From Tipula vernalis (taxonomy: Eukaryota > Arthropoda > Insecta > Diptera > Tipulidae): DNA of 64,000 nt. A program made the translations under genes and the position numbers. Location of the stretch: positions 99,611,930 through 99,675,929 of the forward strand of contig OY282560.1 in the NCBI GenBank assembly GCA_958295665.1. Reading direction: 5' to 3'. The notes under the pieces were generated by a model that worked only from the letters and a program-made list of their open reading frames with translations, had not been told where the DNA came from and made no database searches. Shown piece by piece: positions 34,259-48,093 of this stretch (positions within the stretch are counted from its first letter, which is position 1; every line of letters starts with the position of its first letter).

Positions 34259-35853
34259 TTTATTATGTTCGTGTTACCACATGTACTTATTTTTTAGTTA
34301 ATCTTAGCACCGACACCACAGACGCTCCCCATTTACTTCTCCTCCTCTCTCATACCCTCGTTCTCATTATCCTCCGTTCCGTTTTCCCTATTAATGTCAC
34401 CCTCGTAATTATTCCCCCTTGGTTCCAAACGAGCCATAACCCTGAAAGGACTTTCCTCCTCTACAGTGCCATCCTCCCTCACCTTATTGTTGCTTGTCAA
34501 CTCACGCCTAACTACAACGTGATTATCTTTACCCTTGTTTCTAATGTTTCCTTCACATTCCACATGCGACCTCTTCTGATCTATATGTCTCCTTGCGACC
34601 CTATTATCCTCTAACCTGCACTTATACATTCTTGGATCTAACCGTGTCATAACTTGCGCCTTCATCCACTCCATTTTATTCTGTCTATAGTACCGCACCA
34701 TAACTTTATCTCCTCTATTGAAATTACGACCTAATACTTGACCTTCCTCACACCTTTGTTCTTCCCTTTTTTTGGTCGGCAATAACAAATCCAACTTAAT
34801 TTTTGCTCTATAATTTAAAACCTGGGATACTGGACTCTTCCCCGTAGTACCGTGTGCCGAATGCCTATAATCCGTAAGGAACTCACACAATATCTTGTCC
34901 ACCTTACCCGGATTATCCTGAAACCCCACATTATATAATGCGTTTTTAATTGTACGTACCGAGTTTTCCGCCGCTCCATTTGTGGCTGGATAATACGGTG
35001 CCGTTAAACAATGTTTTATCCCATTGCCTCTCAAAAACTCTTGAAATTCTTCCCCCGTGAACTGAGCCCCGTTATCCGAAACTAATTTGTCCCCTCCGAA
35101 CTTTAATCAAACTCTCAATCTGACTATCTATTTTAGGCCATCACACATACGACCTTAATAACGACTTCGTTTTCACAATAACTAAGTGTGTGCTATGCAC
35201 CTGACGCAATAACTCTTTACGCAACGCCGTTGGTACTACTACCCTATATCCCCACATTAAAACTTGGTCCTCCATCACCAATTCCACTTTCCTGACCATG
35301 AAAGCCTTAAATTCAATTTTGTCCAACAGATGAACTTTACTGTCTTTAACCGCCTCGATAACTGTCATTATCGTTTTATCCTTAACCGTTTCCTCCTTTA
35401 CCCTATTCACATCTATTGGCATATTTGTATTATACTCGACCAAGGCTAAATAACTAATCTTTAACGATTCCTCCGAACTTCCCCTATATGGAAAACGCGA
35501 AATTTTTACTAGAACCCATATGACGTATGACATAATTAAATGAAGATAGATGGAATGCCCACCTTTGTAATCTACCGGAAGACATCTGTGGAATTCCCCG
35601 TTTTTCCCCAAACACTGCCAATAAAGGTTTATGGTCTGTAACTAAAACCAATTTCTTCAACTTCTTTTACGTTTTTATATTATAATTTTATTTCAGAACA
35701 ATTTTTAATATACACATCTTATTCAACTCATTACTTTTTTATTCTGCGCGTGTCCATGCTACGAGTAACTACTGTGTTGCCCAATGTACACCTATTATGT
35801 TCCTGTTACCACATGTACTTATTGTTTAGTTACTCGTAGCACCGACACCACAC
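34259..35853 (-). pseudogene. Gypsy relic with LTR pieces
   Basis: Two copies of a sequence with TTACCACATGTACTTATT and ending TAGCACCGACACCACA lie at about 34260-34320 and 35790-35853: pieces of the two LTRs, starting TGTGGTGTCGG on the minus strand. Between them is decayed pol: an RNase H end (VTDHKPLLAVFGEKRGI near 35610), an integrase N-terminal part without a clear HHCC (35141-35611) and the integrase core and C-terminus (34333-35034, YYPATNGAAENSVRT, then FNRGDKVMVRYY). Gag, protease and RT are deleted. The Transib inserted at 29322-34248 sits against its 3' LTR. Confidence 0.75.
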
Positions 35854-38190
35854 TTTAATTAAGCCTCGAAGATTTGCATCGCATCTCCATGCTAAACTCT
35901 AAAAATCTCGGGAAATTTTAATAAGTGATGAAAAGATGAAATCCTAGAAAAGGCAATATGAAATTGGGAAGCGATGAGAATTTCCAAAATCAGGAGAATC
36001 TCAACGAGAATAAATCAAAAACACCATCCGCTTTATACAGTTAGTTCAATTTCTATTTACCGTTTACAGGTAATCAAAACGAGCTTGACTTCTAATGAGC
36101 GAAATTGTTTTCAGTCGTGGTTAGATATTTTCACAATGATCAATCACAATGATTCTTCGCTAGATGCTAACTGCCTAGCAGCAATGAGTTCTCTTTTGCA
36201 AATTAGATTCATCCCTTTTTTTAACTATGTATATTCAACATTTTCTAATCAAAACTTATGTAATTTGATTTGTAAAAGGTTGAACTTGAAGTGCGAAAGG
36301 GGTAAATTTGGAGTGTAAAACTGATACAATAAATCAATCCAGCAAACACTGAAAGCGTTATCATTTGATGTCGAAAGCATTGATTTTAAACGAGTTTAGT
36401 GAATTTTCTTCTAAATCTAAATATCTGTACCTAGAACCTAGACGCATTTTTATTTCTAAGGAGTCGCATTACTTGTAGTTACCCAGACATTAATCTTCAG
36501 CAATGATGAAGAAATTATTAGGCCTGTCTTAAGAAAACACCCAACAGTGACAGAAACAATTTCTTCATTCTCTAAAAATTAGACGACCGCTTTGCTAATT
36601 TGAAAATGTGGTCTAATTTAAGCTTAATCTAATATTCGAACGCTTGATAAATATCTTGGGCCCCAATAACCATGGGACCCCCGCGGCTGCGGGTGCTGCG
36701 GGTACTTAGTAACGCCACTGCTTATCTAATGTCTTTCGGTATAATGGATCCAACTAACTTTCATTCACAATGTAAATTTAATTTATTGAACAGCCTAAAA
36801 GTTTGTAAATTTGAAGAAACAGTTATTGTATAAGTTAATTTTCTGTTTATAATTAAATTTAGCTTAATATTGTTTAGAAGATAAATTCTTAAACAAAACA
36901 GTTAAACAGTTTCCTTAACTCCCGTTCTTACTACTCTACTCCCGTTCTTACTAATTTCGATAAAAACTTAATTCGCCTTGCTATGGGATGAGTTCATTGA
37001 ACAGCTAGACCGACTGTGATGTCTTTTAAAGAACTATTTACTTGGAGGTTGGAGTGCCTTTGGCGGCTTGATATTGTAGGGGTTCAATCAATCACTTAGA
37101 TTTCGTTTACTCATCTCAGCACTACAATAACAAGAGAAATTTCATTTAAAATAAATCCATTCAAAATATATTTCGATATCTCTCAATTTAATGGGAGTTG
37201 ACACGTAATAACCGATTTACATTCTGTGACATTCGACAGCAGCAAAAATATTGAAATACAACATAGAGAAAACTATAAAGGCAAAAAGAGAAAAATTAAT
37301 CATCCACTTAAAAAAGTCAATTGTAACCCGAGAAACAAACCCAAAGATCATCGTCTGTTTTTTTTTGTAGAGGTGGAGTTTCATCTTTTTTATGTAAAAT
37401 CGTCGATACATACTTAAATAACTATAACAGGCTTACACAAACAAGAAAACCAAGCATTTATAATGTTTTATGACTTTAAATTTAGTTTTTGTGTATAAAG
37501 AAAACGAAATTTTAATTTGACGTATGCGTCTGCGAAAATCTTTGAATGTAAATCAACCTTAAAAAAACACGTTGCCACAAATAATTATAACAGAGACACC
37601 ATTCGCACAGTTTATCTTGCGGTTGATCTCTCGGCTAAACAAATGCTTTTCAAAATATAAATCCTGAACGGAACGAACACAACGGACTACAACAATGAAT
37701 CCACCTGCATTGTCTCGATTGCCGAAAAAAATTCAACCATTTGTATAAAGAAAACGCGATAATTCGATCTTATGATGTCAAATTGACTGAATTAACTTAC
37801 ATCCCAAAATAGGGCAATTATTTTCCGATTGGGCAAAGGCTTTAGGTAATTTAAACATCAACTAAAAAAAGTGCAAGAGATTTGTGATATCGAATAATGC
37901 AGAAATGTGCAGGAATGGCGTTCGTTCCTTCTTGTAATTTACATAAAATACTCTGTTATATAGAATGCTGTTGTTATCTGCGTCCATGGTAAGGTTGAAC
38001 CAAATCTTACGCAAGAGAAGATACATGGTAAATCCAAAGTAATCTGACTGAAAGTGGCCGAGTTAAATTCAACATGTAAACGGTGACTTGACTCAAAATG
38101 GTCTAAAATTAGTCTGAAAGAGTTGGACCAACCTAAATTTGGTTGGTTTAGTCAGTTTTTGTATTGATTTAAACATGTATGTACATTTTA
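35854..38190. other. No gene seen, AT-rich
   Basis: A 114-codon plus-strand frame at 35974-36318 has no recognisable motif and is not called. A small GC-rich spot (CCCGCGGCTGCGGGTGCTGCGGG) occurs near 36680. Nothing else is supported. Confidence 0.4.
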
Positions 38191-38196
38191 ATTTAG

Positions 38197-38592
38197 TTAA
38201 ACTGACAAATTTTTCATACTGTCAATCACTTTTGGGTTTATTTGATTGATTGAATGAAGGGCCATGTGGGCGATAAGCCATCTCGCACCGCCACCTAAAA
38301 GATCTATTGTGCTGGACCCTACGTAATTATCCGTCCAGTCAATATTCAGGCTCTTAATGAATCTGATGATACTACTGGTCGGTACAACATACATACTATC
38401 CGGGCTCATTGTTCTCCCTCCTAGATGTTGCAGTCTTTGCTGGAAAATGGCTGGGCAATGGCACAGAACATGTTCCGCTGATTCCGCTTCCAGATCGCAG
38501 AAGCGGCATCTACCTGTCGGACTTAGGCCCATCTTCTTAAGGTGATACCTTAAGGGGACATGACCTGTGAGGAAGCCAGTAAAAAGCCTCAA
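38197..38592 (-). pseudogene. 3' end of a LOA-like LINE
   Basis: C-terminal 131 residues of a LINE ORF2 of the same group as the one at 5545-13256: TGFLTGHVPLRYHLKKMG, then CRFCDLEAESAEHVLCHCP (the C-terminal cysteine motif), then GARWLIAHMALHSINQ. A 5'-truncated copy, as LINE insertions usually are. Its last 150 bp match the 3' tail of the larger LINE although here they are in frame. Confidence 0.85.
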
Positions 38593-40790
38593 CTAGGGAC
38601 ATAATTGCAGCTTCCTTTTTAATATGCAGGTGTAACGGTGTCAGTCCTAGAAACTTTTGGGTTTAACTTTAGTACATGGTATATTATTGATATGACAATT
38701 GAGAGTAGGTACCACTAGTTTAGGTTCTTTGACCCTGAAGCTTACATCTCCTAGCTTTTAAAATTAATAAAGGTATAAAATACTCTCGCATACTTCCTCT
38801 TACAAATTATTCTATAATTATGGATCTTATTTTGTCACACCACATCACACCAAGATTAAACTTGACGATTTTACATAGTTTTTGGTGCTAAAATCCAAAT
38901 TTTCAATAACTTCGTAATCAATTTTGAACTGTTCGGAAAATAATTCTAGTTTGAGCTTCGGATGCTTGGCAAGTAGACTCGTACCGAAAGCAACATTTGT
39001 AGTAACGACACGGATCATTTGCTGGACCTATTTCTAATAAGTCATCCTGATAAATGACACACATTTGTCGGTTCCAAACTTGAGAATTCCAGAATTTCTC
39101 TCATCGTATAGTCAACTCCAAAGAGTGTATAACATAAACTCCGGTTGCGATGATATAAGAGTACTGATTGGAAATGAATTTATTTCGGGAGTGAGGGCAA
39201 AATGGCGACTGCTTTCAAAGAAACATCTAAAAAGTCAGACCTAAGAGAGTTGTAGTTAAAGTTATTGCAGACATAAATGCCAAAAACTCAAAGGTCCGGA
39301 CGTTATTCCCCTAACCGTTTTCAAAAGCATTCGCCATTTTTAGCTAAATCCTTATCAGTTCTATTCCGCCAATCCATGATTCTTCTCATTTTCCCTTCCA
39401 TGTATGAGTATTAGAAAAAAAAAAAACAATTCTGTGTCATTCAGTTCCCAAGAAGTGCTCAATGGTCTCTAAGGTTCTAAAGACAGTAGACAATGCCTGC
39501 TAAATTTTATTAATGTTATGTAATCATCATTTAACGAAATATTTTTAAAATAAACTGATTTTGGTTTAATATTGACAGATCACAATATAAAGCAAATTGA
39601 GTGACAAACATCTGATTTTTTGTTATTAAATTAGTTTCGATTTTGTTAAATTACTTAGTCTCTACGTATTTACCCAATAAATTGTGAATTGTGGTAATTT
39701 TTCCATAATTCTCAAGGCTGAAAAATAACTTTGGGTGAAAATAAATATTTTCGCGTTTAACAAGAGTAAACAATTTAAAATTGTTTTTGATTTAGGGCAT
39801 TTTGAATAAAAATTGACAGTAAAACCTCTTTCCTAATTGATTATGTTTGTGTGAGTCCCGGTATCGCACCTAATAAACAATATTATTATTATTAGAAATA
39901 AAGGCTGTACCCTTTTTATTTATTTGTTAAAAGTAAATTTTGGTTTGGACTTTTCGAAAGAATAACCTCCAGAATTATAATTTTGGAGCTACATACATAG
40001 AACTAAAAAAAACATGTCATGTTTAGACAAAATATTATAAATAATAGTCAACAAATAATAACAGACTTGAGTTTTGTAACCGTTTTTAATTATTTGTAAA
40101 TATTTGTATAATTTGCAAAATATGACGGCTATATTTTCTCCAAAAAAAGATTCAGAAGCCCAACATCGATCACAATCCAAGATAAAGTGCATAAATATTA
40201 CCTAAGGTAAACGTTCTCCGCCTGAACTAACAATACACCGATTGCAGAACTGTAAAGTAAGAATTCAATAAAATAAATAAAACGTGCTAATTCATCAAAT
40301 ATTGCAAATATTGAATTTACATAATTTTACAATTTACAAGACTGCATGTCGAAATAATAAATAATAAAGAGATCAACACAATCTTGCGCAAACTGGAATG
40401 ACCAGTTATAACTCTTTAAAAAAGGCAAAAGTGTAAATTAAAAAAAATAACTTTAGAGTTTAATTCTTATCATAAAATAAAACAACCAAAGCGATCGCAA
40501 GCAATGAAACAATAACTCTACCTTGATTATTTTTTTGTTTTCGGATGCAAAACGAAATATCACTTACTCAAAATTGATGTGTTGCTTAAGTGCAGGGTGC
40601 TGTGAAAAGTTCAATTTATAAATAAATTTATAAAAAGAATGCTAGAAACTGGCAGATGGCACTATAACCATGGGGCTCATTTTTATGGATTTTAGACTTT
40701 AGTCTCAAATCTTGTGATATACGTTTCTGTTTAGTGCTTTTTGCCATGTGTTTTGTCGGCAAAACGGCAAATACGGGAATAGTGAAATGA
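38593..40790. other. No gene seen, AT-rich
   Basis: Only short, composition-driven open frames; no repeat with clear ends. Confidence 0.4.
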
Positions 40791-40794
40791 AAAA

Positions 40795-42120
40795 TGTTGA
40801 GAAACGTTGAAAGGCCGAATGTCGGAAGGCCGAATGTCGTATGGGCAAATGTTCGAAAGACCGAATGTCTAATGGCCGATTGGGTCTAAAGTGTTGAAAG
40901 GCCGAATGGGTCGAAAGGGCGAATGGGTCGAAAGGGCGAATGGGTCGAATAGCCGAAATTGCGGAAAGGTCGATTGTGTCCAAACGCCGAATTTTCATTA
41001 AATTTTCCTTCACTTAATTGATTTAAAATGGCATATTAATGTGATCAAATTTTGTTGGGAAAAAAAATTTGTATCGTTTTCTTCTTTTATTATAATTAAT
41101 TAATATAATAATTAAATGACAAAGGAAATTTTAATATTTAAGGCGATTTACTATTAAACATTTTTATACAAAAATTTTGATAAAAATATAAATTTTGGTT
41201 TTCATAAAAATGTAAATTTTAAAAATTTTCATTCATAAAAAGATGAAAAATTAAAGGGTTGGTTACGAAAAATATAATACAGAAATTGAAAATCCCGAAA
41301 AAAAAATCAAGAAAAAAAAATCCAGAAACAAAAAGCTTCCGAAAACCAAAAATGAAGAAAACTTAAATCCAGAAACACAATTATTAAAGTGCGGCCCAAT
41401 TTAAAATTAAAATTCATAAAATGGCCTTAAAATTTGAGTTTTTCCGTAAAGTTCTTAATATTTATGGTAATAAAAATTGCTTCAACCTTTCAGACACAGA
41501 TCAAAGGAATTATATCGCTCATAGCGCTTCTACGGATTGTTGTACCACAAATGTTTCAAATTATTTTGTGGTTGGCTTAATTCGTTGGGTTAGTATAGAA
41601 TCGACTAATCTCTTGGAGCAAATTGCGGATTTAATTTTTCGTTAATGCTTCGTCAACCTTGCAGACACAGATCAAAGGAATTGTATCGCTCGTATCGCTT
41701 CTTCTGATTGATGTATCACAAATATTTCAAGTGACGACAAAAGTCTAAAAATGCCTATAAAATTGACTTTTCATTTATTTTGAACAAAATATTTTTTCTG
41801 GATTGCTTCTTTAGTAATTACTAGATTTTTTTTTGGGATTTTTTTTTCTGGATTTTTAATTTTCAATTATTCTGGATCTTAAAATTTCTGGATTTTTTTC
41901 TCAGGCAAATGTAGTGATATTAAAACCGATTTCGATATAAACGGCCTTTCGACATTCGGCCTTTCGACAGAATCGGCCTTTCGACATTCGGTCTTTCGAC
42001 CTATTTTGCCTTTCGACACATTCGCCAGTTTGGAATTCGGCTTTTCAATATTCGGCCTTTCGACCCTTTCGGCCTTTCGACATATTCGGCCTTTTAACAT
42101 TCGGCCTTTCGGCCCTATTC
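40795..42120. mobile_element. Foldback-like element with tandem subrepeats in inverted arms
   Basis: The left arm (about 40806-40995) is built from degenerate copies of a short unit, CGAAAGGCCGAATGT. The right arm (about 41938-42118) is the same unit inverted (ACATTCGGCCTTTCG). Inside these, a second inverted pair is made of AAAAATCCAGAAA-type sequence (about 41280-41380 against 41800-41900). The centre (41390-41760) has two direct copies of an 85 bp block. This is the architecture of Drosophila FB/Galileo-type foldback elements. No transposase is present. The ends are approximate and no target duplication was found. Confidence 0.7.
41480..41735 (+). repeat. Direct repeat in the foldback centre
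   Basis: Two copies of a block of about 85 bp containing CAGACACAGATCAAAGGAAT (near 41493 and 41660), about 80 % identical by eye. They lie between the inverted arms. Confidence 0.75.
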
Positions 42121-42124
42121 CTTT

Positions 42125-44408
42125 CAGATCGAAATACAGATTTGATAAAAGGTAGTTCTTATTGACAACGACATTTTTGTGTATTTTTTTAGTAATTTTG
42201 GGGAAATATATTTAGTAATATACGATGCGCCATTTATAATTTTAAGAAATGTTTGACAGATAGAATCTAACTCAAACAAACAAGATTCATCGAGTTTATT
42301 TGGATTTAACGAAACTCTACCCTAATAAGCGTTTCCATGCACATAAACCGAGTTGGACCTAGGTTAACTCTATCATGGAAACATGATAATATAAGCAGTA
42401 TAGCCAGCGAAATGGGAGTTTTCGTATTAGAATACAGATGTCTCTATTTTATCTCTACATATTTTCTACTTTAAAGCCTCGTATGTTGTTCAAGAGAAAT
42501 TAAATTTTCACTGGTCTCCAAAAATAGGAGGATAAATCTGATGACATCAATTTTTGGTTTACTATTCTGATCGAAGAAGAGAATAAAGCGCTAATAATTC
42601 ACAACTTATATAAAAAAAATAATTGCACTTTTTACCAAAGTTGGCAACTGAAAGCTAAAGCAAATGCGTTAGCATTTCCCGAGGTTCCACAAAGAGTTAT
42701 TCGTGATGGAGGCAAGACTGATGGGAGAATGAAACGTAGTGAACTAACTGCAAAATCGTATGTCGAACAATGTAATACATAATTCTAATTGCTCAAATTA
42801 TAAATAAAATTAAATTTTTAATTCATCACAGTTGTTTAATTCATATTTATTACATCAACTATTTATTAAGAATTTAATTTGTCTGTCTGTAATCAGTTGA
42901 TTTTTTGGCAATCCCAATATTTTCGATTTGGTAAATCAGAAAAATACAGAGGCCAATCGCTCATAATATATCTACTGAAAAAAAGTAGAAATATCTTCCC
43001 CCCCCCCGTAATTTTGGCTGACCAAAGAGTTATACCAATGTATTACTCTGCAAAAATGAGAACCCTCCATGAGTTCTTTATGTTGGTAGTTTAGTTTCGT
43101 ACTGACAAGTTTCAAAAACGACGTTTTTAATATTTGATGTAGTGAATAATAATTCGCTATGTCAGTGCTTTGACTATATCAGATGACTATATTTCAATAA
43201 TTACAGACACAATTTTCTTGTAAGTTGCACAGAATATAGCTGAAATATTTTGTGTTAAAATATTCAGATGACTACATCTCAAAAATTCCAGATACAATTT
43301 TCTTGTAAGTTATAGTTGTAGTCGTGAAACTTTTGAGTTGAAATATTTATACGACTTTATCTAACATTTGTAGCTAAACATATGCAATTTTTTGTTCAAC
43401 AAATTAATTTTATTAAAAAAATTATCTGCATTATTTCGGGCTGACAGTTAAAAATATCACGATTAGCCGTTCATTTTTTTTTGTTCGATATGTAGAAATT
43501 CCACCCATCTTAGAAGACTCTAAGGCGCTCTGAATTTTTTTATTTCCTTTATACGAGTGATGTTGCTAAAAGTTTTTTGCAAGCTTTTTAATATTTTCAA
43601 GGCCCCTCAATATGCGGTTTATGGCTATAGTTTGTAGCGTACCGAATTCTAAATTCGTTGCTTATAGGTTAAAATGTCAATGTCCACAATACAGAAAACT
43701 ATTTCATCTGGTAATATTTATTTAAGTACCTTTTTCTTTTTCTTGTCAAAAACGATTTTATTCATTCATTTTCATAAAAACAAAAATTAATTCTTCTGTA
43801 ACTCTCGAAAACAAGACAAATAAAGCAAACCGACGCCATTTTCGGCAGTCATTTTTCTCATTAAATTAATTACATAACATATGTAAACTTGCATTTAATT
43901 TCTGTAAATACAATTTTGTATTAAATTAAAGCCATTAAATTAAAAAAATAATAAAGTTTGGTAATACAATTGCATAGAGTGCTGGTGATTTTTTGTGTTA
44001 ATCAAACAGCGGAAAACGTGTTCCCGTATAAAACGTTCAATCTGCGCATCAATATAACCCTCCAGTTTATATTATATATATATATATATATGTATATAGC
44101 ATAGCAGTTCATACGGTTGCTTGATAGTCCCCTAAACAACGGTACACGCATTTTCATCACAGCACATTTTTTATATATAATGGAGTCAGATTTAACCTCA
44201 AATATGGAACAACACCACGTTACATAAAGCATGTTAGTACACCGTTAAGTGCACTCGCTTCGTACACAACACACCCACCATACAGTGGATTCCGGCATCA
44301 ACAGCCATAAGTTTCTGACCGTAATAAATTTGACAAAAAAAAAAAATTCGTTACTTTCACAAGAATTGTTCGAAACGTTCTCAATAACTTTCCACTTTAA
44401 TTTTCTTG
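42125..44408. other. No gene seen; short tandem duplication
   Basis: AT-rich. One tandem duplication of about 86 bp is visible at 43181-43325 (CAGATGACTA...AATTTTCTTGTAAGTT twice). A (TA)n run lies at 44073-44092. Confidence 0.5.
43181..43325 (+). repeat. Tandem duplication of about 86 bp
   Basis: The block with ACAATTTTCTTGTAAGTT appears twice, roughly 86 bp apart, with several substitutions. Confidence 0.7.
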
Positions 44409-44412
44409 CTAT

Positions 44413-44715
44413 TGTAAGGCACGTTAATACTTTCCACTCGATAATCTCAAATGAATACAAACACTCATCGATCTGTTAAACTTTATAATTCTTATTTATT
44501 TCGTTCACCGATTAATTTATTACTTGATTATTAAAATATTCTCCGCTTTCTTATACCTTCACTTTCAGCAACACGATTCCGAATGCCAACACCTCTTCGG
44601 CCGCTCCCTGTCGCCCGATGTGTGTAAATGCCATTACCCTTTCACCCGTACCACTAATCCCTACTACCCAGTATACCTTATGTCTACTGGGTTACCATCT
44701 GTCATTTACCCTACA
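44413..44715 (-). repeat. 3' LTR of the 44-49 kb Gypsy element
   Basis: 303 bp, starts TGTAAGGCACG and ends TTACCCTACA on the plus strand. Confidence 0.9.
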
Positions 44716-44905
44716 TCTCGGCCTATCTGACTTAACATCGCCCCCGATGTCCTTCCCAACCCTCCCTTAAAACTGCCTCTATCATTTAATTCATTTATTC
44801 AAAAACATATAACAACTCAGTTTTAATTTATATCTGTAATTCCTTCCCCGCTTCCCTTGTTCTCCCTTGCGCATTCAGTTCTCCTCATCGTGCAATTAAC
44901 AATAA

Positions 44906-47900
44906 TTATTCCTCGTAATCTTCTATTTTTTCTCCTTCCCTTTCTGTCTCATCTTCTTCGTTCTTTTTATATAACTTCATTCTCTCCGAGCTTACAATTC
45001 CCGAATAAGGTAACCTTCCTACCTGAACTCCCACAATATCTGATACCAAATATCTATCCTTCTTTAAAACTTTTTCTACTCTATACGGCCCTTTGAATTT
45101 ACCCAATAACTTGCTCTTCTTCCCTATTACCTTTCTGCCCTTCAGCAGTACTAAGTCTCCCTCTTTAAACTTATGTTCTTTCCTTACCTTACTATCATAA
45201 TACTCCTTATTGTATTGCTGCCCTTCCTCTATCCTTCCCTTAGCTATTGCTCTCCTCTCCTCAATTGACATGTCTTCCTTGTTCAATTCGTCCATCCAAT
45301 CTTCCACTTCCGACTTCTGTTCAAATCTCTGATCCACCCCATATAACAACCGCGCTGGTGTATCTCCTGTCGCGCTACTCGTCATATTATTCATTGTGAA
45401 CTCTGCTTTCGCTAACAAGCTGTTCCACCTTCTCTTTATCTACTAATTTCGCTAATATGGGCATCAGCGTTCTGTTAAATCTTTCTACCTGCCCATTAGC
45501 CCTTGGACACGCTGTTGCTGTCTTCACGTGTCTCACTCCAATATTCCTCCCCCACTCAGTGAATTCTTCTGACGAGAATGCTGTTCCTCGGTCCGATACT
45601 ATTCTCCTCGGATACCCATACACTCTACTATACTCGTTCATCGCCTTTATCGCCTCTTTGGTCTCTGTCGTTTTTGCTGGGTATAACCGAACATATTTAG
45701 TGAACGCGTCTACTACAACCAATAAACCAATATATACTGGTATCCTTTCCTTGTCTTTTCCAAAGGTCCAATGTGGTCGATATGCACCGTATCTAATGGC
45801 ACTGCCTCTCTTCCGTAGATGTGCAATTTGTGTTCCTTACGCCCCGACTTGTCATTAAATCTCAGACACATCAAACACCTTCCTATATGCTCCTTAACCA
45901 GCTCTCCCATTTTACTGAAGAAAAAATTCCTTCTGATGTTCTTAATGGTGTTTTTTTCCCCCATAAGACCCATTCCGTCATGCATTTCGAATATTAGCCC
46001 TCCTATCATACTGTCCGATATTACCAACTGCAACCTCTTCCCATCCTGTCTATACACTACGTTGTCTCTTACTTCATACCCTTTCTTACTCCCTTTCAAA
46101 ATCTGCTCCCTTAATTTGCTCACTCTGTCATCTCTAAGTTGCGCCTACTCAATGCGTCCGCATGCCTCAACCTTTCCCCTTTCCTATGCTCAATGGTAAA
46201 ATCAAATTCACTCATCCAAAGTGCCCACCTCTCTATTTTTGGGCTAACATCCCTCTTTGCTAAAGACATCTGCATTGCACTACAATCCGTTATTAGTTTG
46301 AACTTCATCCCAAACAAGTACGATCTAAATCTATGTATAGACTATACACCACTGCTAACGTTTCCAACTCGAAACTGTGCAACTTCTGCTCCGACTCTGT
46401 TGTCTTCCTGCTATAGTATGATACTGGATATAACTTCCCATCTTCCGCATTTCTCTGCATTAGGACTGTCCCAAATCCTCTCTCCGACGCATCTATATGT
46501 AATTTCGTTTCCGCCGTGTGCGAAAATATTTTTAGTACTGGCTCCTCTAACAACTTATCTCTCAGTTTGCGAAACGCCCTATCGTGCTCTCTCCCATTTA
46601 AATTTATTCTTCCTTACCACTTCTAGCAACGGCGCCACCACATCCCTGAAATTGGCAATAAATTTTCTAAAATATCCCACTAGTCCTATGAACCTCTGCA
46701 CCCCTTTAACATCCATTGGTCTTGGATATGTCCTTATCGCCTCCACATGATTATCACTCGGTGTTATGCCTTCCTTATCTATTCTATAACCTAAAAAATT
46801 TATCGTCGTCCTCAACCAGTTACACTTTGCCATCTGTAATTTTACTTTATTTCTAGCCAAAGTGTACAATAGTCTTCCCAATATCCCAGATGCTCCTTTA
46901 TCGTCTTTGTGCTATCACTTTATCTTCCATAAAGTATACCACGCCTTCACATCTTCCGAACTCTCTCAACACCCTCTCCATATATCTAATAAATACAGAT
47001 GGTGCATTCGCGAATCCAAATGGTAGCTTATTATATTCGTACTGCCCTTGTGTCGTCATAAACGCCGTATACTTCCTAGAACCTTCTTCCACATCTACAT
47101 GGTAAAACCCGTTTTTTAAATCCAAGGATGTAAAATACTTCTTCCCATGTAATTTTTGAATTAAACCCTCGATTACCGGCATCGGATAGTGCTCCTTTTC
47201 CACTATCTCATTCAACCTCCGGTAATCGATACAGATCCTAAACCGGCCTTCCTTCTTCTTAACTAATACCACTCTACTCGCATATTACGAATCACTTTCT
47301 CGTATAATACCCTCCTCTAACAACCTTTCCACCTCTTCTCTTATTCCCTCCTTTTCCACTACGCTCATTCTTCTTGGCTTCGAGTATATAACCCTATTCT
47401 CTTTCAAGCTAATCATCACCTCATGTTTTACCGGCCTAAACCCCCGTATGCTAACCTCCGCATAATTTCTTCTAAACAATTCTTCTACCCTTCTCTTCTC
47501 CGTTCGTATCACTCTATCATCTCCTACCTTTAAATCTAATACGCCCTTATCTTCCTTCCATTCTATATTACACAACTCGTGAAATTCCTCTTCTTCCTGT
47601 TCCCGCCACCCGATGCGACCTATCCCATTCTCCCTCAAGAAATCCCTTCCGAATATGGCATCTTTGGTCATTGTTTCCTCGGGTACTACCAAAAGGTTCG
47701 CCTCGTACACTTCCTCCTCTATCTTTAATCTAGCTTCTACCTGTCCTAGAACTCGCAACTCCGTTCCATTTATTCCCTTAATCTTCCTTCTCCTAACCCA
47801 TTTACCTATACTCTCGTTATTTATTAATTTAGTATTTTTAATGGCACTTACCGCACTTCCGGTGTCTAACAGTGCCCTAATCCGGCTGCCGTCATTCATC

Positions 47901-48052
47901 ATCGCGTTTACTTCCCCCCTCTGGTCAATCTTGCTTTCCTTGTTCATCCCTCTCCTTCTTACTGTTTCCTGTTTATCTCCCCCATTCACCACCCTTATAG
48001 CCTCTATTACACTCTGGCATTGCGCCCTTACATGCCTTTTTTTTTGTGACAT
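44906..48052 (-). pseudogene. Gypsy pol, decayed
   Basis: Protease (ALLDTGSAVSAI near 47870); RT (LVKKKEGRFRICIDYRRLNE, FTSLDLKNGFYHV, LPFGFANAPSVF); RNase H (HIDASERGFGTVLM, later LITDCSAMQMSL); integrase (CLMCLRFN, then HIDHIGPL, SDRGTAFSSEEF, NGQVERFNRTL); C-terminal chromodomain-free tail (FKEGDLVLLKGRK). The RT active site reads YFMED instead of the usual YxDD, so the first catalytic Asp is Glu. Frameshifts lie near 47280, 46890, 46560, 46310, 46120, 45715 and 45400. In the integrase zinc region the second His of HxxxH is replaced by Met. Confidence 0.88.
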
Positions 48053-48093
48053 CTAAAGCACGCCACTACATTCTTGTCTATTGGTAAGGTTCA

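Noticed and set aside
35974..36318. 114-codon plus-strand frame
   Set aside because: No known motif, low-complexity surroundings, no splice or polyadenylation context; likely chance.
40705..41013. 102-codon minus-strand frame rich in RPIRPF/HSAF repeats
   Set aside because: Translation of the tandem subrepeats in the foldback arm.
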